From Terramyces sp. JEL0728 (lineage: Eukaryota > Chytridiomycota > Chytridiomycetes > Rhizophydiales > Terramycetaceae): DNA of 64,000 nucleotides. The position numbers and the translations under genes were made by a program. This document shows positions 19,512-31,283 of this stretch, one piece after another (positions within the stretch are counted from its first letter, which is position 1; the number at the start of each line of letters is the position of its first letter). The stretch covers positions 1 to 64,000 of the forward strand of contig JADIIU010000007.1 in the NCBI GenBank assembly GCA_027603945.1. Reading direction: 5' to 3'. The notes under the pieces were generated by a model. It was given only the letters and a program-made list of their open reading frames with translations, was not told the origin of the DNA and did not search any database.

Positions 19512-20530
19512 ATGCCTCAAAGCTATCAAAGTGTAATATTGGATTTGCTCAATGAGTGTATTATATGAATAACATAGTGCGACGACAACGGAAAACCTCT
19601 ACTCATTTGGCGACCATAAAAACCCGGTTTAAAGTAACTGCTGACTAATCCAAGCGCCAATTTGAGACGGAAGACCGGATATTAGCTAAAGGTTGGAATC
19701 GTCATGTATTGGCTGCTATTAAAAAGCTTGTTCAAGAAGAAAAATTGATTTCATTGGGGCATAATCGGTATATTTTGCCAGGCAAAACTGACGGGGAAAC
19801 TGCACGAATCAGAAACAGACTTGCTACTCCAAAATCAGTTAAGGTATCTAGCCATGGATTGATTACTCCACCTTCGTCTGTGAGATTGCGCAAATTGCAA
19901 TTGCAACACGTTTCTCACAAAGAAATCCAGTCTCCTGAAACTGAAATGGGGGTTGATGATTCCTTTTTTGAAACATTTGAAACTCTCCCAGAAATTGACT
20001 TTGCACCTTCGCCATCTCCAAATTTCCACTCGACCCAAGGAGTAGATGCTCAAGTAGACTTTGACTTGGAAAGACAGTTGCAAGAAATGGAATCCAAGGT
20101 TCAAGAAAAGACGGTTGAAAGTGACATGTTAAAGGATCAGGTTGCTAGATTGCGGTTCAGCCAGGAATCAATGATGAATTTGGTTGCTGCTATCAAGCAA
20201 GCATTCAGAAATGATATTCAATCTTCCAATACCAAGATTGGGGGACTGAATTCAGCACTTGCGGAAAAGGAAACTGCTATTAATAAGCTTAACCGAGCCA
20301 ATTCAACTTTGAAGCAACAACTGGATGATGTGGAAATGGCAGATCAGCTTCACGTAACCCAATTGGCAGAAAAAGACGAGCTGCACTTGTCTGAGCTCCA
20401 AGCAAAGCAAAAGGAAATCGCAATGTTGCTAAAGGAGCAACTCCAAATGAAAAATCAATTGGAGGGAAACATGAAAGTCTTCCAGTCCATTGATGGCATT
20501 TTGCAAAAAGCCAAATTGGTTTTGCATTAA
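19512..20530 (+). CDS. Winged-helix-like N-terminus plus coiled coil, 325 aa
   Basis: Three exons are joined by 20-nt (19558-19577) and 21-nt (19634-19654) introns. The start MPQSYQSVILDLLNEL is seen only after splicing. Residues 1-75 resemble a histone H1/forkhead-type winged helix: YQSVILDLLNELRRQRK, then FETEDRILAKGWNRHVLAA, IKKLVQEEKLISLGHNRYIL. A Ser/Pro linker follows, and residues 125-320 are predicted coiled coil (LQEMESKVQEKTVESDML, KETAINKLNRAN). A chromatin or kinetochore protein is one possibility, but I do not recognise the family. The fit of the winged-helix pattern across both introns supports the exon model. The stop overlaps AATAAA. Confidence 0.75.
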
Positions 20531-20590
20531 TAAATATGATCATTGGTATTAAAGTAATTCAATTTTTACTGCAAAGGTTGCAATCTCAAA

Positions 20591-23500
20591 ATGGATTTTG
20601 TAACAAGCTCATTTGAACACAACAAAGTAAAAAAGCATATAATTTAGGAACTGCTTTTATTCAAAAACTCTTTCCCGAATTTCAGGAAACAAGAAAGCAG
20701 CTTGATTGACCATGAACTGTACGAATTACTGATTCAACTTCCGAATTTATCTCACCTCTCGTTTCCATTATCACAGGCAATGCGGCAAACTTTGCTAGGA
20801 ATCCTCTCCTTTCGTTTAGCGGGAGGATCGCCGGATAATTATGCAACGATATTTGGAGCTGTTCCAACCATTGTTCAAACAACTGGATCAGCAGCTTGTG
20901 GAAAAGTATTTAAAAAAGGAGACGGGATATACAGATGCATGTAAATTGCTCTTATTGTAGCGATTGTGGATTCGATGAAACATGTGTAATGTGTGTTGAA
21001 TGCTTTAAAGCTTCTGATCATGAAAATCATGAAATCAATTTCAGGTATTCGGAAGGCAACGGGGGGTGTTGTGATTGTGGGGATAAAGAAGCTTGGAAAG
21101 TACCTGGCACATGTAAAATTCATTGTGTATCTGATGAAATGGGGCAAGATTTGGAGGAATTATCCAGCGTGAGTCAATATTAAACGTAGGATGTATTGAT
21201 GCATATCAAAAAGACTATAGCAACTACACTAGAATTTATTTTATCTGTTATTGATCACATGCGATATGAACACAACCTTGAATCTATTGAAAATATTAGA
21301 CCAAATCGAGATATGGATTTAGCTCTACCAAACTCTCAAGAACTGTGGTCGATTTTATTGTGGAATGATGATTATCACAGCTTTGACGAAGTAATTTCCC
21401 AGATGAGCATTGCAGTTGATACTTCAGAGGAAGAATCAAAGGAATATGCACATTTGGTTGATTCTTATGGAAGACATGTGGTTAAAACAGGATCTGATTT
21501 AATTTCTTTACATGGCCAGGCGAAAAAATTTACTGACATTGCTCTAGTTACGTCTATTGAACCAACTAAAGATGTTTACAGGGAATATATTGCAGGATTT
21601 TTGCTCGAGTGGTTGAAATCCTTACCAAAGAATGTTGTTGGATTTCAAACCGTCAGTGGGACTCCAATGGAATCTGTTGAAAAGCAGATCCGCCTAATAC
21701 TGTGCCAGGAGCTGGATCAACCATCAATAATGCAAAAATTAAACACTTTCAATCCACTGCAGGCCCCTCCTCAGAATAGATTGGAATATTTTTTGATATA
21801 TGATAGGAAAATGTGGTTGCAATTTAGGTCAATGGCTAAAGAATTCTTTATTGGAACCATGATTATCCAAGGGGATCATTACAAAAAAAGGATTGCTGGT
21901 AACTTTGCGAACCAGTATATATCTCTTGCGCATTCTTATATCAACGATGATAATTACGAGCAATCGCTAATGCACCTCTCTGTTCAACTTTTGACATCTC
22001 CTTCAATTGTGCATTTCCTGGTAAAAGAGACGAATCTGGTCAACGATATTCTATCGATCCAAAAGATATTTTACTTGCAAAACATCTACAGCAACGATAT
22101 CAACATCAAAGAATCGTTTTTTGACTCTGTTGCGTTTGCAAAAACAAAAGTGCTTGACAAATACCCAACTTTGGAGTTGAAGGATTTTAGTCATAACGAC
22201 TTGCTCAAAATCGTCCATTTGTTTAACGACCTCTATTATATTACCACTGGTATTGGGACTCCGAATGCACAGGGAAAATATGTTTTGTTTAGCGAAAGTA
22301 ACGTCAAGGCACTTTTGGATTTTGTTGGAATATTTGAAGCCATGTGTCCCCAAAAACGTGCACTATTCAACCATGTGGAATACGAATGGGAACAGTATCA
22401 ATTAGCCACTCAAGTGTCATTTAGTTTCTTGCGGACAGAAAACCATATAGCCCATTCTTACATTGCAGCTTGCAAGAATTCGGACGTATCGCAAATACTT
22501 AATTTTGTAAGTGAAATCAATGATGCGTTACTTAAATGGACGTTGGAAGCGCATTACGAGTATATAAAGGAAAATGGAATCGGCTCGTTTGGGTTTAGAG
22601 ATGTGGAAATTGTTCCTGGCATTGTCTGCAGGGTTCCGGATGTCAGGATTGCTATTTTCGAAGTTTCTTTATATCATCCTTTGTTATGGCTGTATGGCAC
22701 TTTAATGGCCCAAGTCCCAAAGTACTTGCATATACAGTCCAGCTCAAATGTTATGTTAATGATTGATCAAGTTATTTTTGGCGCTTCTTCTCTTAACGTT
22801 GGGCAGTCTGGAATCCATCTTCAACTGTCTGTTGAAAATTTAAGCACCACCTTATCAGAAAACGATCGACAAATGTTAATTTATGATGGCGTGTTTCAAT
22901 TTATTAGTTTCATAGCACAAATCAGATCAGGGTTGTGGGTGCGAAATGGAATTACGATACTGGAACAAGCGCGATTTTTCAAGGAAACCTTGTTGCGGGA
23001 ATTCTATGATAGAAATCTATTTTTGCTGCAGATTGCCGCCATCAAATTTGGAGGGGATGTTTTCCTCACTCAATTGATTGACAGGTTTGACGTGCAATAT
23101 TATTTCACTGGAAATTCCAATCATGAAAGGACTAATTCCTTTACTCCAGAAAACGCTATCCACTTGGTTGAAGATTTATTTGAAACCCTGATTTATACCT
23201 TGACTGAAAGAACCTTCCTGCAAGTCCTAGATTCCAAGTCAATCGTAAAAAAGGAAGTCGTCCATCAATTGGCAGTTGCTAAATCTGGTCTTGCTTATAC
23301 GTCGTTAATAAGTAAAATCGGGGCGTTCCAACAAGAGAACGATGCAGAGCTTATTGCTGAAGTACTAAAAACCGTTGCAAATTTCAGATTTCCGGAAGGC
23401 TTAACAGACAATGGCCTGTATACCCTAAAGGATGAATATTATGACCAAGTGGATACGTGGTTCTGGCATTACACCAAAAATCAGAGGGAAGATATCGAAG

Positions 23501-26500
23501 AAATATTAAAGAAGCACCACAAGTTAAAGTACAAGAATACAATTGATCACAATGCCAATTTGAACTTGCCCAAAATCACAAAGCTGGAGACTGGATCGGT
23601 ATTTGACTCGCTAGGTAATCTTGTCGATTCTCCTATTTTTTCACACATGTTGCTGGCAGCACTGTACCACGTTACTTCCACACTCTACCTTTCCAAGTTC
23701 AAAGGTCCGATATCCAATGAAACCATATTTGGAGAAGTGATTTATCTATTGTTGGTAGCTGTTGAGCAAAAGAGCATTAATCCTGGAGGCGGTTTCTTTA
23801 GAAATGTGCTAGACCAAAAGGCCAATCTTAATGTCAAGGACAAGGAGAAATCTCGACCAACTACATTGCTAGATATGATACTATGTATGGTAGATCACGC
23901 AAACGAGGAATGTATTAAAGATTTTGCCCAAAGACTTCGATATATTGTGACAAAATTCGAGCAGTTGGGCGGACCAGATATTGCACAAATTATTTCGGGA
24001 TGGAGAGATAAATCGAACTGGGGCTTCTTCAATGACGAGCAAGTGGTTGATTTGAGTTCAGCCTCGTCTGAAGCAGAGAAAAAGAAACTGGCAGCAAAAG
24101 CTAGACAAGCAGCCATTTTAGCTCAATTTGCGCAAGCACAAAGCAGTTTTATGGCAAACTACGGAGAGGAAATGGACGACTTGGATGATGACGAAATGGA
24201 TGAAGATGCTGCTGTTCCTGAAGATACTGCCGATGTTTCTGATACTAGAAAATGCAATTTTGTGGAGGGGTCGTGCATAGTTTGCCAAGAAGATCTGAAT
24301 TCTTCAAACAAGCTATATGGGCTTTTATGCCTATTGCAAAAGAACTCTATGCGCAGACAAGTTGATTATGAGGATGCAGCAAATTTCCAAAAAGTTCTTG
24401 ATTCCCCTTTAACATTTGATGAAACCCTGCCAAGAAAAAGCACCAGACAGTCAAGTAAAGCGGACTTGTTGGAGCCAGAAGATATACCAACCTATGGCCA
24501 CACTAATCGAAACGGATATAGGATTTTTAAACAGGGTTTATTTTCAACCACATGCGGACACAAAATGCATATTGATTGCTTTCAATCATACGTTGCCAAC
24601 GTTTTTACATCCAGAAGCAGAAATTTCACCCGAAACTTCCCCGAAAATATTCAATTTAAAGAGTATTTGTGTCCGCTGTGTAAGGCTATCGGAAATACAA
24701 TCATCCCAATTCTATGGAGCGAGAGAGAAGAAAGGGTAAACTGGAATGGCACTAGAAAAACGCAATGTGATGCTGATTTGATAGATGGACTGAAAAACTA
24801 TATAATAACAGATGTTGCTGGATTTGCAATTGATACTATACCCAAAAGAAGACCTTCAATTGTCGAACCCCGCCAAGAGCAGTTAAATGAAATATTAGCC
24901 GAAAATGAAGAAATTTCGCAAATCACAATTCCAGGAATGTTTCCACAAGATGACGAAACGGCTACGCGATTGAAGAGCTATTATATTCAAAGTATGTCAA
25001 CATTTATTCCGTTGTTTGGAACAAACCTCACTCCATCTGCTTTGGTTTCATCCCCAATATCGCCCCAGGTAACGCAGACATATGAGCTGTACTTGTTCAA
25101 AAACTTGAACAACCTACTCCCGATCAGAACAAGGGCCAGATCGCCGAAACTTTCAAACATTCGCGATTTATCGCAGTTTTGGGATATGTTCATCGATACA
25201 GTTTGTCATATTGAAATCTATACAAGGGGATCTCCGCCAATCGATACCGACCAGCCTATCAATTCTCTGAAAGTCGGAATCCTAGACCGCTTGAATTCCT
25301 CCACCCTGAACTTGCTCCGTATCTTGGCTGAAACTGGACTCTCCACAGTAATTATGAAAAGGAACAGCAATGTAAAATTTGTAGATTCTCATGCTGGTGA
25401 TTTTCTGGCGTGCATCTTCCCTTCTTTCAATAAGTCGAGTGTGAACAATCAAAATCCAGCGCTGCTAATGAAGGATGGATTTTCCCATCTTGTAAACATT
25501 TCCATGACTGTAATACCGATCTTTAACTTGACAAATCCAGAGCATATTTTCTACTGGATTCGACTGTTTGGGTTCTTTGAAGTTGTTAGAGGAATAGTAT
25601 CCGTTGTGGAGGCAATTTTCAAAGGAAATTTATACTTATCTACGGATACTTTACTACCTGCTAATAATAATATTACCAACCTGCTAAAGCTTGTAATATC
25701 AAGCCTTGGATTGGAAGGAATTGTTGTCGATAGAATACCTCTAGTAGTAGTAGAGAAATTGTGCATGGCAAATCTATTGGTATACTCTCGCAAATGTGTA
25801 TTATTTTTGTACGCACGATATGGAATGGTTCCTCCTGAAGGGTCAACAGGATTTGCAAAGTCAAAGTCTACCTTTATCGATCAGGAGCAGAGTGAACTCC
25901 AGAGACTGTCAAGCTACCTTTCCTTATTATCTTTTGATGCCATGTGCGGACTTGACAAAGACTCTGAATTCGCCTCACTCTGTGGATATTGGTGCGACAC
26001 GCTTGCTTTCAGTGATTTAAATTATTGGCGTGGACGGCCTGAAGTTGGTGATGTATTTGAGCCCAAAGTTACCCTAGAACAAGTTATAGTATTTGAATTG
26101 ATCGAGTTACCTTACAAGCTGGAAGTATTGTTTGAAGAGGCACTGACCAGAAAATGTGTTAATTGTCAGAAAGGTAGGTTGGAGTTAATTATAGTCCCCA
26201 CAGACCCTGCTGTCTGTTTGTTGTGCGGAGAGTTTGTTTGCGTTCAAAACTACTGCTGCGGAGAAGCCGTGGATGAAACTCTTCACGGCGAATGTAATAT
26301 CCACAAAAGAAAGTAATCTTGTCTAATTGTAGATGTGGATTGACGGTTGGACTCTACTTTCACATTAAGAAATGTATTATATTATTTTTGAGCAACGACA
26401 ATGGGTGTTTGTTGAACCCGCCATACCTGGATGCCCATGGAGAAGTGGATATTATGCTGCGAAGAGGGAATCCGCAATTTTTGAACTGGAAAAGATATGA

Positions 26501-26597
26501 TGAAGTGCGAAAGTTGTGGTTGACTGGCTTAATACCAGGCTATGTGGCTCGAAAAATCGAGCAATCTTTCGACCAAGGCGGATGGATTACTTATTAA
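20591..26597 (+). CDS. UBR1: UBR1-type N-recognin E3 ubiquitin ligase
   Basis: The spliced product is about 1974 residues, the size of yeast and animal UBR1. The zinc-binding UBR box is at about residues 95-165 (CGKVF, YRCIDCG, CVMCVECF, CCDCGD). A ClpS-like domain for bulky N-ends is near 220-260 (ELWSILLWNDDYHSFDEVI). A Cys/His RING-H2 region is near 1200-1345 (CIVCQEDL ... TCGHKMHIDCF ... YLCPLCKAIGN). The C-terminal autoinhibitory region ends PPYLDAHGEVD and GGWITY. Introns lie at 20627-20647, 20941-20960, 21169-21189 (GTGAGT donor) and 26313-26332, all 20-21 nt. It would bind N-degrons and ubiquitinate substrates with a Rad6-type E2. The convergent sorting nexin ends 9 bp downstream. Confidence 0.96.
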
Positions 26598-26606
26598 AAA
26601 TGCAGT

Positions 26607-29600
26607 TTATTTCTTTTCAAACATAATATTCTGGAAAATAAGATGGATAGAAGAATCAAGCAGGGTGAATACCAGGTGCTTGTTCAGGGTTTCGTTTTGG
26701 AAAAGATCAAGCAGTTTGCTAATTCCATGATAACTCGATTCTAGGCCAAGTGACCGAACAAATAGATCTAGTCTTAGTGAGAACATACTCGAAAAGCTGG
26801 CCAAGTACTTTTGCTTAGTTTCAATCCTTAAACTTTGCGAAGATGCCATGTTTGTTGAACCCAAGTGCTCTGGGTTCGAAATGATTTCCTTGAACCTTTT
26901 CATCAAACGGCACAAATTCTCATCCGCTATTTGCGATTTAATCAGTCGATGCAGCTTGGTTTCTAGCGGACCTTGTTCAGCAAAATGGTGCTGTAGAATC
27001 ATAGTGGCAGTGTTTTCCTTGAGCCATTGGGGTTGATCATTAAACTGAAATATTTGCATTAGAAGATTTAAAGATGCTTGCAGGAGCGCATTTGTTGGTA
27101 AAGCATCCAAATGGTCATGGAAATTTTCCTCAAAATCGTTTCTAGATTCCAAGCTCTGATCGTCATCACTTGCGGAAGCAATTTCTTCCTGAACCAAAGG
27201 AGACGATACAATTCCTCCAGTGGTTGTAGAATCTGTAGCGGGGGACACTGTCACGGGATTGTAATCCAAATCTACAGCGGGACTTTCCCGATTCCCAGAA
27301 CTCCTCTTTTTTGCACTTTCCAAAAAAGATTTCATTTTTAACGATGCCTGTTCTGGAATTTTCATTGTAGTTAATGTGGAGATGGTTTTTGCCCATTTTT
27401 GTTGAGTCTTCTTCATAGCTGGCTGGTCCGGATCAAAGCTAAATAGTTTCTTTTTGTCTGGTTTGTAAGACGAAGCCAGAAAATATCGAAGGTGATCTGA
27501 TTTGCTAACTTCATGATTATCAATTAATCGCTGGATTAGTTAGAGTTACTTGCAAGTACTTTTCCAGCGCTTTCATTCTACCGGATCTAATTTCGTTTTT
27601 TGCCCTATTTGGCCAAATACCAGATGTTTTTTGAGGCAAATCAAATTCACTGACAAAGGAAAATTCTTCCTTCAGCTTTTGGTGCAACGCATCAAAGTCA
27701 CTGTATCTCCTTTTCACAGTCCACCCCAATTCTCCATTGCCTTGAACTATATGGATAAGATAATAGGTAACACGCTTCCCACCTATATTCACTTCGGCTT
27801 CGTTTTCATCTTCTTCGATATGCACTATGCATTGATTTTGCATTAGTAATTCCCGCTGTTCCTGGCTTTCGTATTTTGCTCGTTGTCTTGTCAGTTCCCC
27901 TACTTCGTAGCCTAGTAGCTCCTTTGTTTGCTCCAGTATGTGCATCATCATCATTTGGTATTCGATATCTACTTTGGTCTTATTTACAAAAATGTTTAGA
28001 TAGTCCAAACATTCAACTTGATACATCAGCGAATGAATTTCAGCTTCAACCTGGGATATTTTTGAAGTATTGTTTTTAAATTCGCCTGGCGGTTGCAAAT
28101 CCAATTCTTCTTCGTCTTCATCTTTTACAGGAGACTTTTCCACTTCCACTGCAACAGCTTCTGTAGGCTCCACAATTATCACATCATCTAATGTAATCAG
28201 AATCGATTCGTATTTCTGCAATTCGTTTGGTTTCTTTTCTCCTCCTTTTCCAATTACTTTTATCGAAATCGCTTGTAATTCTTTCATCAGCGATTTTAGC
28301 AGCCCGCTCTTCACATCTAGTTTTGTATTTTGAATGCTTTGATCCTTGTTTAAAATCTTTGAAGATTGCGACTCTGAGGTCCATTTGAAGAATGATTCTG
28401 AATTCTGAAAGTCGTTGAATATGGACTCTAAAGAATTCAAAACCTCACTTTGTACTTTAATTACACAGAGGTAGTCATCGTGCAATGGAGATTGCGCATT
28501 TTGGCTAATCAAAGGGCCAACAAACCGCTGAAACTGCTCTAAAAGCGATGGGCTTATTGTAACCCCAAGAGTGGAAGGGAGATCTGGAGAGACATGTGTG
28601 TTGTACAGCTTGAGAGCTTCTCTCTGAATTCTACTGATTGCCTCACCAGAGAATATCTCTGATTTATCCGGACTATCAGCAATAGTTTGGTTGGTATCTG
28701 TCACTATTCCCACATTTATTCTCCATATCAGCCGTCTACTATTGGTAATAATTACCTGTATTTTTCAGCAGATGCCCAAAAACGCAATTGATTCATACAT
28801 TTGGCCGAATCCTTACGTTTTCCAAGGTAATCTATAAAGTAAAATAGAGATGTTGATTGAATCGCGCCAACCTCTTCTCCCGAAGCATAGTATTTTTCCA
28901 GAACCATGTTTAAACTAAGGTCGTCTTTCAATTGGGATTGGACAATGGGTGTCTTGCTTTCTTTGCCTTTCAGACTAGGTATGATACTTTCCTTATTTCC
29001 ATTCAAAAATGAAATCTTTTTTTCAAGTTTTGAAAGGGTAAATTCCAACTGTCGCAAATACTTGCTATAATCATCGATCTCATCAAAGCTGTTTGTTCCA
29101 TTCATCTCGGCCAGTTCTTCTGATCTTTTCTTGAGCTCCCGCAACACTTCAAATTTGATTACATTCAAATCAATAAGAGAAATCGCCTTTTTCAAATATT
29201 TTTGAACGTTGATTCCGTAGCGATGCTTTTCAAAAATTGTTTGTGGGAAAGGTCCGCTAACAAGAAACGGCGGAGGAAATATGGTGAAATCGGCCTCGAT
29301 TAAGCTCCTGAAGCTCTTTACTGCCTTTTGAAGAACTAACCTGCGATTGGCCTATTAAAAATTGCTTACCTTTTCCAGCAGGTAGCAGTTTACCGTGTCG
29401 GGCTGACATATTTTGTTTATAAGGGGCCACATGCCTTTGCATACCACCCATTCTCTGAGGGCAACCTGGACAATTTTCGAAGGAGAAGATGGAAACGTTT
29501 TGCTGTATGAATCATTGAAATGGATTACTTGGTTTGCAACACCACGCAAGTATTGTTGTTCGATTTCCGCCCCTCTTCCAACTGACGTGTGTAAGGTGTC

Positions 29601-30198
29601 TGTTGCTTTCATTTTCAGCAGTATCTGTTCCTGAATTTTGTCCAGATTTGAACTCCATGTAATACTTTCGTTATCTGTCTCTGTGGAATACTCGTTAAAA
29701 TCCTAAATTAACGAGTTTTACCTCCAAATGGCGGGGCTCGTCGTTTGAAATTAAACTGCCTTGACATTCATCTCTGAATTTTTGATACTGCTTGATATGG
29801 GCTTCCAGGACTGTCAAAAAGTTCACCCAGAGTGACTCGTACAGCGGGTGATTCGCCAGAAGATGAAGACAGTCAACCAAAATGACGAGAAAGCTGTCCA
29901 TCTTTTCGTCTATTAAGCCTTGCTGCGTTGGTTTCAATAGCTCCATAGGAACAAACTCCTTGATCATTCCGAATACAGTTTCATGGATCTGAGAGTATGC
30001 CGAGCGCTTTGCAGCGATGCGCTTTGGTTTTTCGTAATTGATTACCAGGTTTTTTTGCTTAAATGTAACTTTCTGCAGTTGAAATACTGCACCCAATATA
30101 AAGAATACTGTCAGGATCAGTCCAGATACTGAGAGCACACTCCAAATCCATCCGACGTAAGGGTATAGTATAATCGTAGCAATTACAACCTTAATCAT
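26607..30198 (-). CDS. Mdm1/SNX13-type sorting nexin (TM-PXA-RGS-PX-nexin C)
   Basis: Five frames join through introns at 29703-29721 (19 nt), 29352-29369 (18 nt), 28736-28755 (20 nt) and 27531-27549 (19 nt) into 1171 residues. Two N-terminal membrane helices come first (residues 1-40), then a PXA domain (about 60-290) and an RGS-like bundle (about 400-470, ending FWASAEKYR). The PX domain (about 745-860) carries the RRYSDFDALH phosphoinositide-binding pattern. A nexin C domain closes the protein. This order defines the SNX13/14/25 and yeast Mdm1 family, ER-anchored tethers at ER-vacuole/endosome and lipid-droplet contacts. The 18-nt intron is the shortest in the window. The 28736 acceptor is a tandem TAGTAG that could give one extra residue. 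Confidence 0.93.
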
Positions 30199-30248
30199 CC
30201 GTTATTTTCGCCACGTTGTTGTTTTCACAGTTTGCAAAAAATTAGTGG

Positions 30249-31233
30249 ATGTGGAGATTTTATATAATATGCTTCCTGTGGTATTCCTCTTCGACGCTCA
30301 CAAGTAATATCGGGAAAGAAATATTAACGGAATTCAAATATCCAGTCACACTCACAATTATTCAGTTTGCATTCGCGTCGCTATTTTCGTTCGCATATGG
30401 AGCATTTTATGGTAAAATCAAACGGGTAAACAAGCAGCACATAATTGCAACATTTCCTTTAGCACTATTCCAGATTTTTGGACATATTTTCTCATCCACT
30501 GCCCTTCAATATATTCCTGTAAGCTTCACACACACAATCAAGGTACATTATGCTGATGTAGGCGCTCTCGCCGTTGTTTACAGTTTTCATTTACAGAATT
30601 GCGTTTGGGGTCAGCCATAAGTTGAATGTTTATTACTCATTGTTGACACTTACTTCTGGAGTTGTGCTAGTGTGCGCGACTAATATTAAATTCCATTGGG
30701 TCGGATTTACCTGTACACTGATTTCAACATTAGTATTTGTAGTACAAAACATTATCTCCAAGAAAATATTCAACGAGCACGCCATTTCATCTCTGCACAC
30801 TGAAAAGTTGGACAAATTGAACATGCTGTTTTATTCAGCTGCAACTTCATTTGTTTTAATGATCCCTATATGGCTATATTCAGATGGAAAAGACTTGGCG
30901 AACGCTGAAGCTCCGTCTTTTAAATTAGTAGGTTTGTTTTTGGCCAAAGGAGTAACTCATTTTTCCCAAAGCATGTTTTCATTTTCAATCTTGGCTATGG
31001 TGTCGCCAATCACCTACTCCATTGCGTCGCTCTGCAAGCGTATCTTTGTAATTACTGCCTCCATTGCATATGCTAGAGATCATGTGGATTTTATCCAAGG
31101 AATTGGGATCATTACAACATTTGTTGGGCTGTGGATGTATCAAAAAGCAGGAAAACAAGTTGCAGATGCAGAAAGACAAATGAAAACTCTTTCACAAAGA
31201 CGGTACAGTCTACCAAAGTTTCACAATAATTAA
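30249..31233 (+). CDS. Triose-phosphate-type nucleotide-sugar/phosphate translocator
   Basis: A 19-nt intron at 30543-30561 joins two frames into 321 residues with about ten membrane helices. The join recreates the family signature HTIKALSPLFTVFIYRI. Other hallmarks are WYSSSTLTSNIGKEIL in helix 1, a FVVQNIISKKIF segment in the middle, and the SPITYSIASLCKRIFVI stretch near the end. This places it in the TPT/SLC35E group, like yeast Sly41. Members exchange phosphorylated sugars or related anions across Golgi, ER or plastid membranes; the substrate here cannot be read from sequence. The C-terminus is basic and short. The start is ATG 30249, 50 bp from the divergent sorting-nexin ATG. Confidence 0.93.
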
Positions 31234-31283
31234 ACTCATTTATTAATCCACTATTTCCACTTTGTTGGATTTGGAACCTAGAA

